The translations under genes and the position numbers were made by a program. From Gammaproteobacteria bacterium (GTDB lineage: Bacteria > Pseudomonadota > Gammaproteobacteria > Eutrophobiales > Eutrophobiaceae): 64,000 nt of DNA. Below are positions 54,884 to 63,693 of the stretch, piece by piece (the stretch's first letter is position 1; each line of letters begins with the position of its first letter). The stretch lies in NCBI GenBank assembly GCA_004297165.1, contig SCUJ01000011.1:62001-126000 (forward strand), read 5' to 3'. The notes beneath the pieces were generated by a model. That model was not told the DNA's origin, ran no database searches, and was given only the letters and a program-made list of their open reading frames with translations.

Positions 54884-56586
54884 GGCCGGTCCTCCGGTAA
54901 GGCAAATACGATCAAGGTGGAGCCGCTCCGCCAGTTCTTGCCCTCCTCGGGAAAGAGGCTCGCCGCCATGGGGCCGATGATGCTGCCCCAGCCCGTCGCC
55001 GTGGCGATGTACTGCCGGCCGTTCACCGCATAGGTGATCGCCGAGCCGCGATTGCCGGCCCCGGTCTGATAACGCCAGAGTTCCTTTCCGGTCGTGGCGT
55101 CCAGGGCGAAGAAATCCCCGTCCGGCTTGCCGGAGAACACCAGATCCCCGGCGGTTGCCAGCACCGAGGCGAGCAGTATGGTGGGATAGGGATAACGCCA
55201 TTTCACCTTGCCGCTGACGGGATCGATGGCATCGAGATGGGCGTAGTATTCGCGGTCCTTCGGCAAAAAGATGTTGCCGCCGCCCCCGGCGAAGAAGGCG
55301 CCTGGCTGCGGCTCCTGACGCATGGCGGTCACCGTCATGCAGACCTCGATCATGGGGGCATAAAGCAGCCCGGAGACCGGCGAGTAGGCCATCTGGTTCC
55401 AGCTCTTCCCGCCGAGGAATCCGCTGGGGCAGATATCGGTCGGCTGGCCGGGGATCGGCTCGTGCCGGCCGAGCAGCTTGCCGTTCTCGCCGATCCCGGT
55501 GATGAAGGTGACCACCTCGTTGGCCAGGTAGGCGTTGATGTACTCCCCGGTGACCCGATCGAGTACGAAGGTCATGCCGCTCTTGTTCATGTGCACCAGA
55601 AGCTTGCGTGCCTTGCCGTCGATGACGCGGTCAAACAGGATCACCTCGTAGGCAGAGTCGAAATCCCAGACGTCATTGGGGATCTCCTGATAATGCCATT
55701 TGAGCTTGCCGGTGGTGGCGTCCAGGGCGACGATGCTCGCCGTGTACAGGTTCACGTCGCGCTCGACCTGGGTCGGATCGATGACCCGATCGCCGGCATA
55801 AAAGTCGGAGGCGGCATTGCCCGTGCCCCAGTACACCAGATTCAGTTCGGGGTCATAGGAACCGGTCATCCAGTTCGCGCCGCCGCCGTACTTCCAGCTG
55901 TCGCCCTTCCACGTCTCGTTGCCCTTCTCGCCCTCAGCCGGGACGGTATACCAGCGCCAGGCCAGACGACCGGTATGGATGTTGAAGGCGGTCAGATAAC
56001 CGCGATGGGCACCATCGCCGCCAGTGCCGCCGATGATGACGATATCGTTCACAACCAGCGGTGCGCCGCGCGGGGCGCAGCCGCACTGTTTCGCGTTGTC
56101 GATGTTGACCTTCCAGAGTTCCTGTCCGGACTTGGCATCCAGCGCGACCATATAATTGTCGTGCGTGCCGAGAAAGACCTTGCCGTCGGCAACCGCGACC
56201 CCGCGATTTATCGCGCCGAACAGCACATAATTCGCGCCGCTTGCCAGATCGAGCGGTGGGTATTCGTAATGCCAGCGCAGATCGCCGGTCGCGGCATCGA
56301 GCGCGAAGACCTGACTGTTGTTGGTGGAGAGATACAGCACGCCATCCACCACGATCGGTGTGGTCTGGAGGGCGTCGGTATATTCCCCAGTCTGGAAGAT
56401 CCATTCCGGCTTGAGCCTCGCGACATTCGCGGTATTGACCTGATCGAGCGCGCTGTAGCGCCAGGCCATCTGCGTCCCGCCATAGTGCTGCCAGTTGTCG
56501 TGGGTGGCGCCGTCAACGGCGTCCGCGGCTTGCGCGGCTTGCAGACACAACAGGACCGCCACCAGAATCGAATAAGGTATACGCAT
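54880..56586 (-). CDS. PQQ-dependent alcohol dehydrogenase, predicted lanthanide type
   Basis: The 568-aa periplasmic eight-bladed propeller starts with a signal peptide (VAVLLCLQAAQA) and shows Trp-docking repeats throughout (for example ALDAATGDLRWHYEY). D308 in NDVWDFDSAY is the catalytic base. D310, two residues later, is the extra Asp that marks lanthanide-using XoxF and PedH enzymes. The usual adjacent Cys-Cys ring is replaced by C168-G169-C170. It should oxidise a primary alcohol or aldehyde and pass electrons to the downstream cytochrome. No pqq synthesis genes are in the window. The substrate is unknown. Confidence 0.9.
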   Translation of the reverse strand: MRIPYSILVAVLLCLQAAQAADAVDGATHDNWQHYGGTQMAWRYSALDQVNTANVARLKPEWIFQTGEYTDALQTTPIVVDGVLYLSTNNSQVFALDAATGDLRWHYEYPPLDLASGANYVLFGAINRGVAVADGKVFLGTHDNYMVALDAKSGQELWKVNIDNAKQCGCAPRGAPLVVNDIVIIGGTGGDGAHRGYLTAFNIHTGRLAWRWYTVPAEGEKGNETWKGDSWKYGGGANWMTGSYDPELNLVYWGTGNAASDFYAGDRVIDPTQVERDVNLYTASIVALDATTGKLKWHYQEIPNDVWDFDSAYEVILFDRVIDGKARKLLVHMNKSGMTFVLDRVTGEYINAYLANEVVTFITGIGENGKLLGRHEPIPGQPTDICPSGFLGGKSWNQMAYSPVSGLLYAPMIEVCMTVTAMRQEPQPGAFFAGGGGNIFLPKDREYYAHLDAIDPVSGKVKWRYPYPTILLASVLATAGDLVFSGKPDGDFFALDATTGKELWRYQTGAGNRGSAITYAVNGRQYIATATGWGSIIGPMAASLFPEEGKNWRSGSTLIVFALPEDRP

Positions 56587-56615
56587 GACTTGAAGGTTCC
56601 GGAAAGAGACGGCTT

Positions 56616-56645
56616 ATTCTAATGGCGTGACAGGCATTCCGTCAC
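56616..56645 (-). promoter_or_regulatory. Candidate promoter and operator of the PQQ dehydrogenase gene
   Basis: The minus strand has GTGACG and TAGAAT 18 bases apart, ~30 bases before the ATG. A perfect inverted repeat GTGAC-N9-GTCAC at 56627-56645 covers the -35 and spacer, a likely place for a regulator to bind. Confidence 0.4.
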
Positions 56646-56757
56646 CTTGTTCCGGGCCGGTATTTTTCCTGGGTATGCAGCCCGCGTGATACCATGATGC
56701 ACATCCCATGGGCCTCATCTGAGGCTACACATACAATCCGGCCGAGGTCGTTCAGAA

Positions 56758-57780
56758 TTGAAACTCATCTCTTATCTTGGGCTCGTCGCCGGTCTGGTCC
56801 TGTTCGGCGTCCTCCTGTTCTGGCAGGGGATCGGCGCGGTGTTTCATCTGCTGATCGAGTCCGGCTGGCCGCTCCTGCTCCTGCCCCTGGTCTGGTTTCC
56901 CAATCTCTTTCCGGAAACCGAGGCCTGGCGGCTGGTCTTCCCAGGGGGACATAAACCGGCCTTCAAATCCGCGTTCGTCGCCATCTGGATGGGACGGGCG
57001 GTCAATGTCCTGCTGCCGGTCGCGACCATCGGCGGAGAGGTCGTCAAGGCCCGACTCATGACTTTGTGGGGCAGCCGCGGCACCGATGCCTCGGCCTCGG
57101 TGCTGGTGGACAAGACGGTCCAGGTGCTCGCGGTCGCCGCCTGGGCGCTTATCGGCATCGGCATCCTGGCCTATCTCGCCATCGACAATAACCTCGTGCG
57201 TTATGCCCTGCTGGGTCTTTGCCTGTTAATGATCGGCGTGACCGGTTTCCTGCTGGCGCAACGCGCCGGGATGTTCGGCATGCTGAGCGCACTCGGGGCG
57301 AAGTTGATCCCGCACGATTCCTGGGAGGGGATCGCCGCGAACGCGCGGGAGGTGGATCGGCTGGTGGTCGGGATCTATCGGGAGCGCATCCGGCTCCTGC
57401 AAGCGGTCCTGCTCAAGACGCTCGGGCTCGTACTCCAGACCACGGAGGTCTGGCTCGCCTGTCACCTCCTCGGCGCCCCGATCTCCCTGCTGGAGGCCAT
57501 GATGCTGAAGAGCCTCACGGCCACGCTCGCGGACATCGCCTTCGTGGTGCCGAATGCCTACGGGATCCAGGAAGGGTCCTACATGATGGTGGGGGCGCTG
57601 CTCGGCCTCGGCCCGGATCTCTCGCTCGCCGTCTCGCTCGCCGTGCGGATCCGCGAGGTCATCATCGATCTCCCCGGCCTGCTGGCGTGGCAGTTCATCG
57701 AGAGCCACAACCTTATCCGGAGCCGGGCGGAAAAACAGCGTACCGAGGACTATTCAGCCGAGATCCCGGAAGGCGATTAG
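56758..57780 (+). CDS. hpnL: HpnL-like integral membrane protein of hopanoid locus
   Basis: The 340-aa protein belongs to the UPF0104 / lysylphosphatidylglycerol-synthase-like membrane family, with about eight helices and the conserved VNVLLPVATIGGEVVKARLM and VPNAYGIQEGSYMMVGALLG loops. The family includes HpnL, found in hopanoid clusters and possibly a transporter. The start is TTG at 56758. It converges with hpnK and overlaps it by 27 bases. The HpnL name rests on family plus neighbours. Confidence 0.85.
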   Translation: MKLISYLGLVAGLVLFGVLLFWQGIGAVFHLLIESGWPLLLLPLVWFPNLFPETEAWRLVFPGGHKPAFKSAFVAIWMGRAVNVLLPVATIGGEVVKARLMTLWGSRGTDASASVLVDKTVQVLAVAAWALIGIGILAYLAIDNNLVRYALLGLCLLMIGVTGFLLAQRAGMFGMLSALGAKLIPHDSWEGIAANAREVDRLVVGIYRERIRLLQAVLLKTLGLVLQTTEVWLACHLLGAPISLLEAMMLKSLTATLADIAFVVPNAYGIQEGSYMMVGALLGLGPDLSLAVSLAVRIREVIIDLPGLLAWQFIESHNLIRSRAEKQRTEDYSAEIPEGD

Positions 57781-58572
57781 CGTCGTCCCTTGCTCGCGGC
57801 TGGCCGCGGCGACCTCCTTGTTCAACAGGGCATCCAATTCTGATTGGCGTTGATCGCCGGTCGCCGGGTGACAAAAGACCTCCGTGACACCCGCAGGCAA
57901 TTGCCGGAGGGTCTCCAGCATCCTTGCGGTATCCATCCCGCCGCTGTCGCTGAGCCCGAAGATCGAATCGTTGCAGCGCAGCCCCGCTCTGCGAATGCGC
58001 CAGAGCATGAGGGCAAGCCAGGGCGCAAGCAATAATCTCGACCAGTTGAGACGGCCCCGGTGAAACAAAGGCTCCTGCGGCAGACGCACCGCGCGCAGAC
58101 CGAATTCTCTGCCGATTTCGATCAGCAATCCGAACACCGTGGGATGCAGATGCATGTGGTGGTGGGCATTGACGTGATCGAGAGCGAGGCCCGTCGCCTT
58201 GAAGGCCAGGAATTGCGCGCGGATCTCGCGCGCCAGTTGGCGGCGGGCCGCCGGACTGAAGAAATACACGAGCCCGGCGCAGGCGAGGCAGTTGCGAAAC
58301 CTGCCTTCCTCATCGACCAGGGCCGGGATCTCGGCGGGGGGCAGGACTGCCTTGCCATCGACCACGACGAGATGCAGACCGACGCCAAGCGAGGACAACC
58401 GCCGCGCCCGTGCCACGGCATCCAGGGCGTCGGGCTCTCCGACCATCAGGCTGGTCGCGGTGAGAATGCCGTCCCTGTGCGCGGTCTCGACCGCCTCGTT
58501 CACCGTCTCGGAAAGACCGAAATCGTCGGCGGTGACGATCAGGCGCTTCAGGCCGCGTTCTCCCTTCCCCAC
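57754..58572 (-). CDS. hpnK: HpnK-like hopanoid deacetylase (YdjC/ChbG family)
   Basis: The 272-aa polysaccharide-deacetylase-like enzyme has the metal motif TADDFGLS near residue 14 and HVNAHHHMHLHPTVFGLL in the middle. HpnK removes the acetyl group from N-acetylglucosaminyl-hopanoid to give the glucosaminyl form. The start is a GTG at 58572 that overlaps the hpnJ stop by 25 bases. The function is from known hpn clusters. Confidence 0.9.
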   Translation of the reverse strand: MGKGERGLKRLIVTADDFGLSETVNEAVETAHRDGILTATSLMVGEPDALDAVARARRLSSLGVGLHLVVVDGKAVLPPAEIPALVDEEGRFRNCLACAGLVYFFSPAARRQLAREIRAQFLAFKATGLALDHVNAHHHMHLHPTVFGLLIEIGREFGLRAVRLPQEPLFHRGRLNWSRLLLAPWLALMLWRIRRAGLRCNDSIFGLSDSGGMDTARMLETLRQLPAGVTEVFCHPATGDQRQSELDALLNKEVAAASREQGTTLIAFRDLG

Positions 58573-59987
58573 AGGAACTTGAAGAACTCAACGCCTTCGC
58601 GCAACTGGCGCTTCATGACCGTCGGGCTCTTCAGCATATCGAGGGTCAGGGCGGCCATCTTGCTCGGGCGGAAATAGAAACGCTTGTAGAAGGAATCCAC
58701 GGCGGCGAAGATTTCCGTGCTGGAGAGGTGCGGGTAGTTCACCACCGCATGCTGGGTGCCATGCTCGGACAGCAACTCCGTGCCTTCCCGTTGCAGCCAG
58801 TTGTTCTCTTTCATCTGTTTATAGAGGAAGGTTCCGGGATAGGTGGCCGGCAGGGAGACCTGAATGGTCTTCGGGTTGATCTCGATGGCGTATTTCAGGG
58901 TCTCCTCGATGGTCTCCTTGGTCTCGCCCGGCAGACCGAGGATGAAACAGCCGTGGATCAGGATCCCGAGGTCATGGCAATCGCGCGTGAATTCGCGGGC
59001 CTTGTCCAACCGGATGCCTTTCTTGATGTTCAGCAGGATCTGGCGGTTGCCCGATTCGTAACCCACCAGCAGCAGCCTCAGACCGTTCGCCTTCAGGATC
59101 TCGAGGGTCTTGCGCGGGACGTTGGCCTTGGTGTTGCAGGACCAAGTGATCCCGAGCTTGCCGAGCTCCACGGCCAGTGCCTCCACCTGCGGGATATTGT
59201 CGGTCAGGGTGTCGTCGTCGAAGAAGAACTCCTTGACCTCGGGGAAATTGTCCCGCGCCCATTTCATCTCGGCGGCGATGTTCTGCACGGACCGCACCCG
59301 GTAGTTGTGCCCGGAGATGGTCTGTGGCCACAGACAATAAGTGCAACGTGACTTGCAACCCCGTCCGGTATAGAGCGAGAGATAGGGGTGCAGCATGTAA
59401 CCGTTGTAATAATCCTCGATGTGCAGATCGCGCCGATATACCGGCGTGACCCAGGACAATTGATCCATGTCCTCGATCAGTGCGCGGTCCTTGGTATGCA
59501 CCGCCTTGCCATTCACCTTGTAAGTCAGGCCATCGATCTCCGCAAACGGCCGGCCCTCCGCGACCTCGCGGACGGTGAAATCGAATTCCTTGCGACAGAT
59601 GAAATCGATCGCCGGCGAGGCCAGCACGGCCCGCTCCGGATCGTTCGCGACATGCGCGCCGCAGATCCCGATGATGAGCCCCGTGTTTTCCGCCTTGAAG
59701 GCCTCCGCCACCCGGACATCGTTGGGAAAAGTCGGCGTGCTGGTGTAGAGCACCAGGAGTTCATACTCCTTGGCCAATGGCAGCAACTCGGGGAGCTTGA
59801 GGCCGCGCGGCGGCGCATCGATCAGTTTGCTGCCTTCGACCAGGGCCGCGAGCTGCGCGAGCCAGGTCGGGTACCAGAAGGACTTCACCTCCCGCTTGCA
59901 CTGGTAGCGCGCCCCGGCGCCGCCGTCGAAGCCTTCATAGGAAGGGGGATTCAGAAACAGGGTCTTTTTGCAGGATGGCTTGCTCAT
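58548..59987 (-). CDS. hpnJ: HpnJ-like radical SAM protein of hopanoid head-group synthesis
   Basis: The 479-aa protein has an N-terminal cobalamin-binding-like region and a radical SAM domain with cluster cysteines in RGCKSRCTYCLWPQ (C-x3-C-x2-C) at about residue 210. HpnJ converts glucosaminyl bacteriohopanetetrol to the cyclitol ether. Later motifs GYESGNRQILLNIKKGI and HGCFILGLPGETKET are typical of this B12-radical SAM group. It lies between hpnI and hpnK on one strand. Confidence 0.92.
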   Translation of the reverse strand: MSKPSCKKTLFLNPPSYEGFDGGAGARYQCKREVKSFWYPTWLAQLAALVEGSKLIDAPPRGLKLPELLPLAKEYELLVLYTSTPTFPNDVRVAEAFKAENTGLIIGICGAHVANDPERAVLASPAIDFICRKEFDFTVREVAEGRPFAEIDGLTYKVNGKAVHTKDRALIEDMDQLSWVTPVYRRDLHIEDYYNGYMLHPYLSLYTGRGCKSRCTYCLWPQTISGHNYRVRSVQNIAAEMKWARDNFPEVKEFFFDDDTLTDNIPQVEALAVELGKLGITWSCNTKANVPRKTLEILKANGLRLLLVGYESGNRQILLNIKKGIRLDKAREFTRDCHDLGILIHGCFILGLPGETKETIEETLKYAIEINPKTIQVSLPATYPGTFLYKQMKENNWLQREGTELLSEHGTQHAVVNYPHLSSTEIFAAVDSFYKRFYFRPSKMAALTLDMLKSPTVMKRQLREGVEFFKFLWGRENAA

Positions 59988-60058
59988 TTGGGATCTGATA
60001 CTCCGGTACGTCGATCAAGCCGGTCTTGGGACACAGTTCATGTCCCTAGCCCGGCGGG

Positions 60059-61207
60059 CTAGTCTTTCATGGATAAGCGGCTGCCGTTATCCACATGGAG
60101 CGACTGCCTGCGCCACTCCACATCGCCCCCCAGGAAGCTGCCGGCGCGGATCAGGAATGTCAGCAAATCCCGTAAGGGAATCAGCCACATGGCCGCACGC
60201 CGATTAAACGTCTTATTTACCGACAAATGTAACAGAGAACGCGCGATCAGGGCAAATCCCGCCGCCGCTATCGCAAATCCCATTCCACTGTCGTTCAACC
60301 ATGCAAACAGGAGGCAGAGACATGCCAGAGGCAAGGCATCGGTCAGAAAAGAGGCAGCAAAACCCGCGGGTTGCACCGTGCGGATGGTGCGCGCCCAGCG
60401 CAATTCATGTGCTATGAGGTCCCGCCAGGCGGGTTCGAGCAGGCGGTTTTCGACAAGCACCGGGGCGATGTCCACGCGCCGGCCCGTGGCCAGCACCTTG
60501 CGCCCCAGCATGTAATCGTCCGCGAGATAATCGGCGAACGCACCTAAGCCTCCCACTTCCTCCAGCACGGATCTTGGGATCGCCATGGTGGCGCCGAAGC
60601 AGTAACTGTTCGGCACGAAACGCGTCGCAACCAGGACCGAGGGCAGAAACCACTCGTTGATGAACAACGCGCCGAGCGCGGACGGCAGACCGGACAGCGG
60701 ATCGCCGAGATACAGGCACGTGACCATGCCGGCGCCTTCCTTGTTCAGGGCGTTGCATAACCGGCGTAGATAATCCGGCCCGACGCGCATGTCACTGTCC
60801 GCGATGACGAGCACATTATGTTTGGCCCGGTGATACATGTTGATGAGATTGCTGATCTTGAGATTGGTCCCATGCACCGTGGGGTCGATCACCAGATCGA
60901 GATCGAGGGCGGGGAATTCGCTGATGATCTGCCGCGCTACTGCAATGGCGGGATCGGCGGGATCGCGGACGCCGAAGACGATCTGGTATTCGGGGTAATC
61001 CTGCCGGCAGAAGGTACGGAGGTTTTCCAGCAATTCCACGTCTGGTCCGCAGAGCGGTTTGAATACGGTGATCGGCGGCGCCGCTGACGATGATCTGGAT
61101 TCACGGTGCAGGCGCGCGCCGAATCTTCTGACGCAATCCGCGGCGAACAGAACGTAGCCGCAGGAGGCGAGCGCGAGCGCGAGGCACAGCCAGTAGATCG
61201 TCTCCAT
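60059..61207 (-). CDS. hpnI: HpnI-like hopanoid glycosyltransferase
   Basis: The 382-aa protein of the ceramide-glucosyltransferase-like family adds N-acetylglucosamine to bacteriohopanetetrol. An N-terminal membrane helix is followed by the GT2-type domain with VIADSDMRVGPDYL (metal Asp) and the HELRWARTIR acceptor motif, then two or more C-terminal helices. The start at 61207 (METIYWLCLALAL) begins the anchor and lies 4 bases after the phosphatidyltransferase stop. Confidence 0.92.
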   Translation of the reverse strand: METIYWLCLALALASCGYVLFAADCVRRFGARLHRESRSSSAAPPITVFKPLCGPDVELLENLRTFCRQDYPEYQIVFGVRDPADPAIAVARQIISEFPALDLDLVIDPTVHGTNLKISNLINMYHRAKHNVLVIADSDMRVGPDYLRRLCNALNKEGAGMVTCLYLGDPLSGLPSALGALFINEWFLPSVLVATRFVPNSYCFGATMAIPRSVLEEVGGLGAFADYLADDYMLGRKVLATGRRVDIAPVLVENRLLEPAWRDLIAHELRWARTIRTVQPAGFAASFLTDALPLACLCLLFAWLNDSGMGFAIAAAGFALIARSLLHLSVNKTFNRRAAMWLIPLRDLLTFLIRAGSFLGGDVEWRRQSLHVDNGSRLSMKD

Positions 61208-61211
61208 GCGA

Positions 61212-61907
61212 TCAGACGTGAAAGCCCCGCGCCCGCGGGAACAGCGCCATGATCCAGTAGACCTGCGCCCCGATCGCGCCAAGCGGTAAGAGAACCCAGG
61301 CATAATCCAGCAGGGCGAGGATCAGGACGATGTTGCAGAACTCCGCGTGGCTCATCTCCTGGAACAGGAACAGAAACCAATCGAGCCGGCTGCCGGGCTG
61401 CTTGGGGTTTTTGGCCTGTTCGTGCCGCACATCCTTCGTTTTGTCTTCGCGCCGGCCGCGCAACAATAACAATGTGTAGTCAAGCGCGGTGCCGAAGACG
61501 GTGGCAAGCCCGAGCCAGAGCCAAATCCTTTCTCCAGTCACGGCGGTCGTGCCGAGGCCGAGCATGCCGAAAAACACGGCATCGATGAGCGAATCGGAGA
61601 AATCATCGAGTTTTGCCCCGAACGGGGAATACAGGTGCTTGGCGCGGGCGATCTCCCCGTCGCAATTATCGAGCGTGAAGGCGAGCACCATTAACAGCGC
61701 GCCGATCACATTCAATCCCCAGCGTCCGAAGCCGAAACAGAGTCCGCCCGCCACGCCACAGACCAGCGAGGCCAAGGTCACCTGGTTGGGCGTGATCGGG
61801 AAACGCAGCAGTATCGGGGTCAGCCGATACGACAGATGGCGGGTGATGGGAAAGAGGGTCCGCGGGGGTTGCAGAACATGGGAATCGTTCGATGGGTTAT
61901 TTGTCAT
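61212..61907 (-). CDS. CDP-alcohol phosphatidyltransferase family membrane enzyme
   Basis: The 231-aa membrane protein carries the full signature DNCDGEIARAKHLY followed by SPFGAKLDDFSD, matching D-x2-DG-x2-AR-x8-G-x3-D-x3-D. Such enzymes join a CDP-activated alcohol to a second alcohol, or build other phospholipid head groups. Its position directly before hpnI suggests a lipid-modifying role linked to the hopanoid genes, but the substrate is unknown. About five membrane helices are visible. Confidence 0.85.
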   Translation of the reverse strand: MTNNPSNDSHVLQPPRTLFPITRHLSYRLTPILLRFPITPNQVTLASLVCGVAGGLCFGFGRWGLNVIGALLMVLAFTLDNCDGEIARAKHLYSPFGAKLDDFSDSLIDAVFFGMLGLGTTAVTGERIWLWLGLATVFGTALDYTLLLLRGRREDKTKDVRHEQAKNPKQPGSRLDWFLFLFQEMSHAEFCNIVLILALLDYAWVLLPLGAIGAQVYWIMALFPRARGFHV

Positions 61908-61938
61908 TGGTCATTAGTCACTTGTCATTGGTCATTAA
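61901..61938. repeat. Short direct repeat of a GTCATTGGTCATTA unit
   Basis: Two copies of TTGTCATTGGTCATTA are separated by a short GTCACT spacer at the phosphatidyltransferase start. A related inverted stretch with GACCGATGACCAGTGACAAA lies at 3555-3574, also at a gene start. Confidence 0.65.
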
Positions 61939-62741
61939 AAACCGCGGGCCTCCTTGATCCGCTCGTAAGCCTTACGGGCCTCGTGGGTGCGCCCTTCGGC
62001 CGTTTTGATCATCTCCTCCGGCAGTCCCTTGGAGACCAGCTTGTCCGGGTGATGCTGGCTCATCAGCCGCCGATAGGCCTTCTTCACCTCGGCATCCGTG
62101 GCATCGCTGCCGATGCCTAGGATGGCGTAGGCATCCGTGGTCTGCATGGGTCTTTCCTGTCCCGGCCGGCCGCCTCGCCGGTGATGCGCCTCGCCCCCGA
62201 CCGCCCGCGCGAGCAGATCGAAATCCTGGCGGTCCACATTGAAGACCTCGCAGATGTGCAGCAACAGGTCCCTTTCCGCGGCATGCAGGGCGCCATCCGC
62301 GTAGGCGGCATAGAGCTGGATCTCGATGAACATCTGGATCAGGTTGGGCTGATAACCGATCTCACGGCGGGCCTGGCGCAGAACCTCATCCAGGGAAAAA
62401 TCGTCCGCCTTGCCGCTCTGGAAGAGATCGATCGCAACCTGTGTCTGCGCCTCGTCCAGATTCATCTGCGCCATGACCTGGCGGGCCATGGCGATCTCGT
62501 CCGCGGAGACGCGGCCATCGGCCTTGCAGACCCGGCCCATCACGGCGAAGGTCGCGGTGAAGAAGGCGGTCTGGGCCCGTTCCTGCCGGCCCCATCCAGG
62601 CCCTGGCCGCGCGCGCTCGGTTTGCGGTTGCCGCAGGCCCTGATCGAAGTTATGGCCGAGCGCCGCGCCCAGCAAGGCGCCGAGCGGGCCGCCCACCATG
62701 AAGCCGAAGGCGCCGCCGAGTATCTTGCCCCACCAGTTCAT
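61935..62741 (-). CDS. djlA: DjlA membrane-anchored J-domain co-chaperone
   Basis: The 268-aa protein has a Gly-rich N-terminal membrane segment (ILGGAFGFMVGGPLGALLGAAL), a TerB-like helical domain (residues ~60-175) and a C-terminal J domain with the HPD motif in SQHHPDKLVSKGLPEEM. It stimulates DnaK at the membrane. The C-terminal J domain placement is diagnostic of DjlA. Confidence 0.93.
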   Translation of the reverse strand: MNWWGKILGGAFGFMVGGPLGALLGAALGHNFDQGLRQPQTERARPGPGWGRQERAQTAFFTATFAVMGRVCKADGRVSADEIAMARQVMAQMNLDEAQTQVAIDLFQSGKADDFSLDEVLRQARREIGYQPNLIQMFIEIQLYAAYADGALHAAERDLLLHICEVFNVDRQDFDLLARAVGGEAHHRRGGRPGQERPMQTTDAYAILGIGSDATDAEVKKAYRRLMSQHHPDKLVSKGLPEEMIKTAEGRTHEARKAYERIKEARGF

Positions 62742-62797
62742 TTGTTAGCCGTATCCGGAAGCGGTGATATTCGCATAGAGGGCCGTCATTATATCGG

Positions 62798-62803
62798 TAT
62801 AAT
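62798..62803 (+). promoter_or_regulatory. Candidate -10 element before the methyltransferase gene
   Basis: A perfect TATAAT lies 54 bases before the chosen ATG; the -35 is poor. It argues against the in-frame TTG at 62812 as the start. Confidence 0.4.
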
Positions 62804-62856
62804 GCGCGCCTTTGGTCACCTTAATTCATACTCCCCGGATGCGGGATCGGCAAACC

Positions 62857-63690
62857 ATGGGCAAGATTACCAACACCGAAGACAAGACCTGGAAAAAACC
62901 GACGGCGGCGTCGCGCGCGGACAAACATGAACTCTACGAGCGATCGGTTCAGTGCGCGGAGACCGAGATCGATTTCATCGAGGCCACCTACCGCAAACTC
63001 AGGAAACATCCGGCCCGGCTCCTGCGCGAGGATTTCTGCGGCACCATGCACAATTCCTGCGAATGGGTCCGCCGCCATCGCGACAACCGCGCCATTTGCG
63101 TGGACATCGACCCGTCAGTGCTCGAGTGGGGCCGGACCCGCAACCTCGGCGCCCTGACCCCGGAGCAGGCCGGCCGCATCTCCATCCGCAACGCCGATGT
63201 GCGCAAGGTCCGCTGCGAGCCCGTCGATGCGGTGCTGGCGCTCAACTTCAGTTACTGGGTGTTCAAGAGCCGGCAGGACATGGGCGCGTACCTTCGCCGG
63301 GTGCGGCAGGGACTCAAGCCCGACGGCATCCTGTTCCTCGACGCCTTCGGCGGCTACGAGGCCTTCGAGGAACTGGAGGAATCGACCCGATACAAAGGCT
63401 TCACTTACATCTGGGATCAACATCGCTACAACCCCATCACCGGGGACGCCACCTGTTTCATACATTTCGCCTTTCCTGACGGCTCGCGCCTCGACCGCGC
63501 CTTTCGTTACGACTGGCGGCTCTGGACCCTGCCGGAACTGACCGAGATCCTGGCGGAATCCGGGTTCAAGGCCACCGTCTACTGGGAAGGCGAGGATGCG
63601 AAGGGCGAGGGGAACGGGGTCTTCAAGCCGGCGCAGGTAGGCACGGCGGATGCGGGCTGGATTGTTTATATCGTCGCGGAAAAAATATAA
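62857..63690 (+). CDS. Class I SAM-dependent methyltransferase
   Basis: This protein is ~277 aa. The SAM-binding fold is seen as LLREDFCGTMHNSCEWVRRH (motif I), CVDIDPSVLEWGRTRNLG and the acidic loop NADVRKVRCEPVDAVLALNFSYWVF. The substrate cannot be read. The start is uncertain: ATG 62857, ATG 62839 or TTG 62812. It stands alone between divergent djlA and convergent sixA. Confidence 0.82.
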   Translation: MGKITNTEDKTWKKPTAASRADKHELYERSVQCAETEIDFIEATYRKLRKHPARLLREDFCGTMHNSCEWVRRHRDNRAICVDIDPSVLEWGRTRNLGALTPEQAGRISIRNADVRKVRCEPVDAVLALNFSYWVFKSRQDMGAYLRRVRQGLKPDGILFLDAFGGYEAFEELEESTRYKGFTYIWDQHRYNPITGDATCFIHFAFPDGSRLDRAFRYDWRLWTLPELTEILAESGFKATVYWEGEDAKGEGNGVFKPAQVGTADAGWIVYIVAEKI

Positions 63691-63693
63691 GGT

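Noticed and set aside
54884..55201. N-terminal extension of the cytochrome c frame
   Set aside because: It lies within the PQQ dehydrogenase in another frame; the signal peptide begins at 54883 with a strong ribosome binding site.
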